Program-made: the position numbers and the translations under genes
The notes under the pieces: generated by a model
The model's database searches: none
What the model was told of the DNA's origin: nothing
The model's input: the letters and a program-made list of their open reading frames with translations, nothing else
Part shown: positions 23,472 through 23,524 of the stretch, in pieces
How the letters are laid out: each line of letters opens with the position of its first letter
Numbering within the stretch: position 1 is the stretch's first letter
Virus record (IMG/VR): IMGVR_UViG_3300006190_000014
Coordinates: 1-23,524 of that record
Direction: 5' to 3' (one strand)
Length of the DNA stretch: 23,524 nucleotides
Source of the DNA: a virus

Positions 23472-23524
23472 TTACCATGCAGCTTCTGGAATTACGCGTT
23501 CTTGATATTGAATTGAAACACCTA
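23472..23524 (-). CDS. C-terminal end of an upstream gene (partial)
   Basis: Only the last 16 sense codons and a TAA are inside the window, ending with GVSIQYQERVIPEAAW. The stop lies 12 bases before the ATG of the LamG gene and overlaps the start of its ribosome site region. By position it is probably another virion protein, but it cannot be identified from so little sequence. Confidence 0.6.
   Translation of the reverse strand, partial: GVSIQYQERVIPEAAW

Overview
The window is a piece of a tailed phage genome, AT-rich and densely packed. Every gene I accept lies on the minus strand, so transcription runs from 23524 towards 1. Gaps are a few to about 120 bases, several genes touch or overlap by one base, and most highly expressed virion genes have a clear AGGAG ribosome site. 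The gene content is that of a contractile-tailed (myovirus) phage distantly related to T4. The AT richness and the style of several small proteins suggest a marine or other environmental phage of the so-called far-T4 kind, but this is inference; no host can be read from the window.

In transcription order: the last 16 codons of an unidentified gene (23524-23472); a LamG-type lectin-like structural protein (23459-21855); two small unknown proteins (98 and 92 residues, 21853-21157); two tandem paralogous tail sheath proteins (21138-18574 and 18542-15345), the second carrying about 200 extra residues in its N-terminal third; the tail tube protein (15270-14782); a zinc-ribbon protein of the T4 gp26 / PF12322 type (14734-13931); a short ORF in the +1 frame directly downstream (13950/13905-13717), probably joined to it by ribosomal frameshifting at a T7 run; a 78-residue helical protein; a 1509-residue tape measure protein (13418-8889); a 1316-residue baseplate protein with a tube-initiator-like C-terminus and an N-terminus made of 16-residue repeats (8889-4939); a gp53/LysM-like wedge protein (4927-4604); a 913-residue hub-like protein (4600-1859); a 209-residue conserved phage protein of unknown role; and the start of a family A DNA polymerase, cut off by the window edge (1198-1).

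The genes therefore cover most of a contractile tail: sheath, tube, assembly chaperone candidates, ruler and baseplate centre, followed at once by a replication gene. The gene order sheath - tube - (chaperone pair) - tape measure - baseplate is the usual one for contractile and siphovirus tails. The points I find most worth a second look are: (1) a possible +1 frameshift fusing the gp26-like protein to the next ORF, which would make it the equivalent of the lambda G/G-T chaperone pair; (2) a 14-copy, perfectly phased 48-bp coding repeat in the giant baseplate protein; (3) two tandem sheath genes, one with a large surface insert; (4) a short family A polymerase with an altered active site and no visible exonuclease motif, next to the tail genes; (5) a 20-base exact repeat shared by an intergenic region and the polymerase gene. 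No tRNA, rRNA, CRISPR array, insertion sequence or integrase is seen, and no gene-free stretch exceeds 300 bases.
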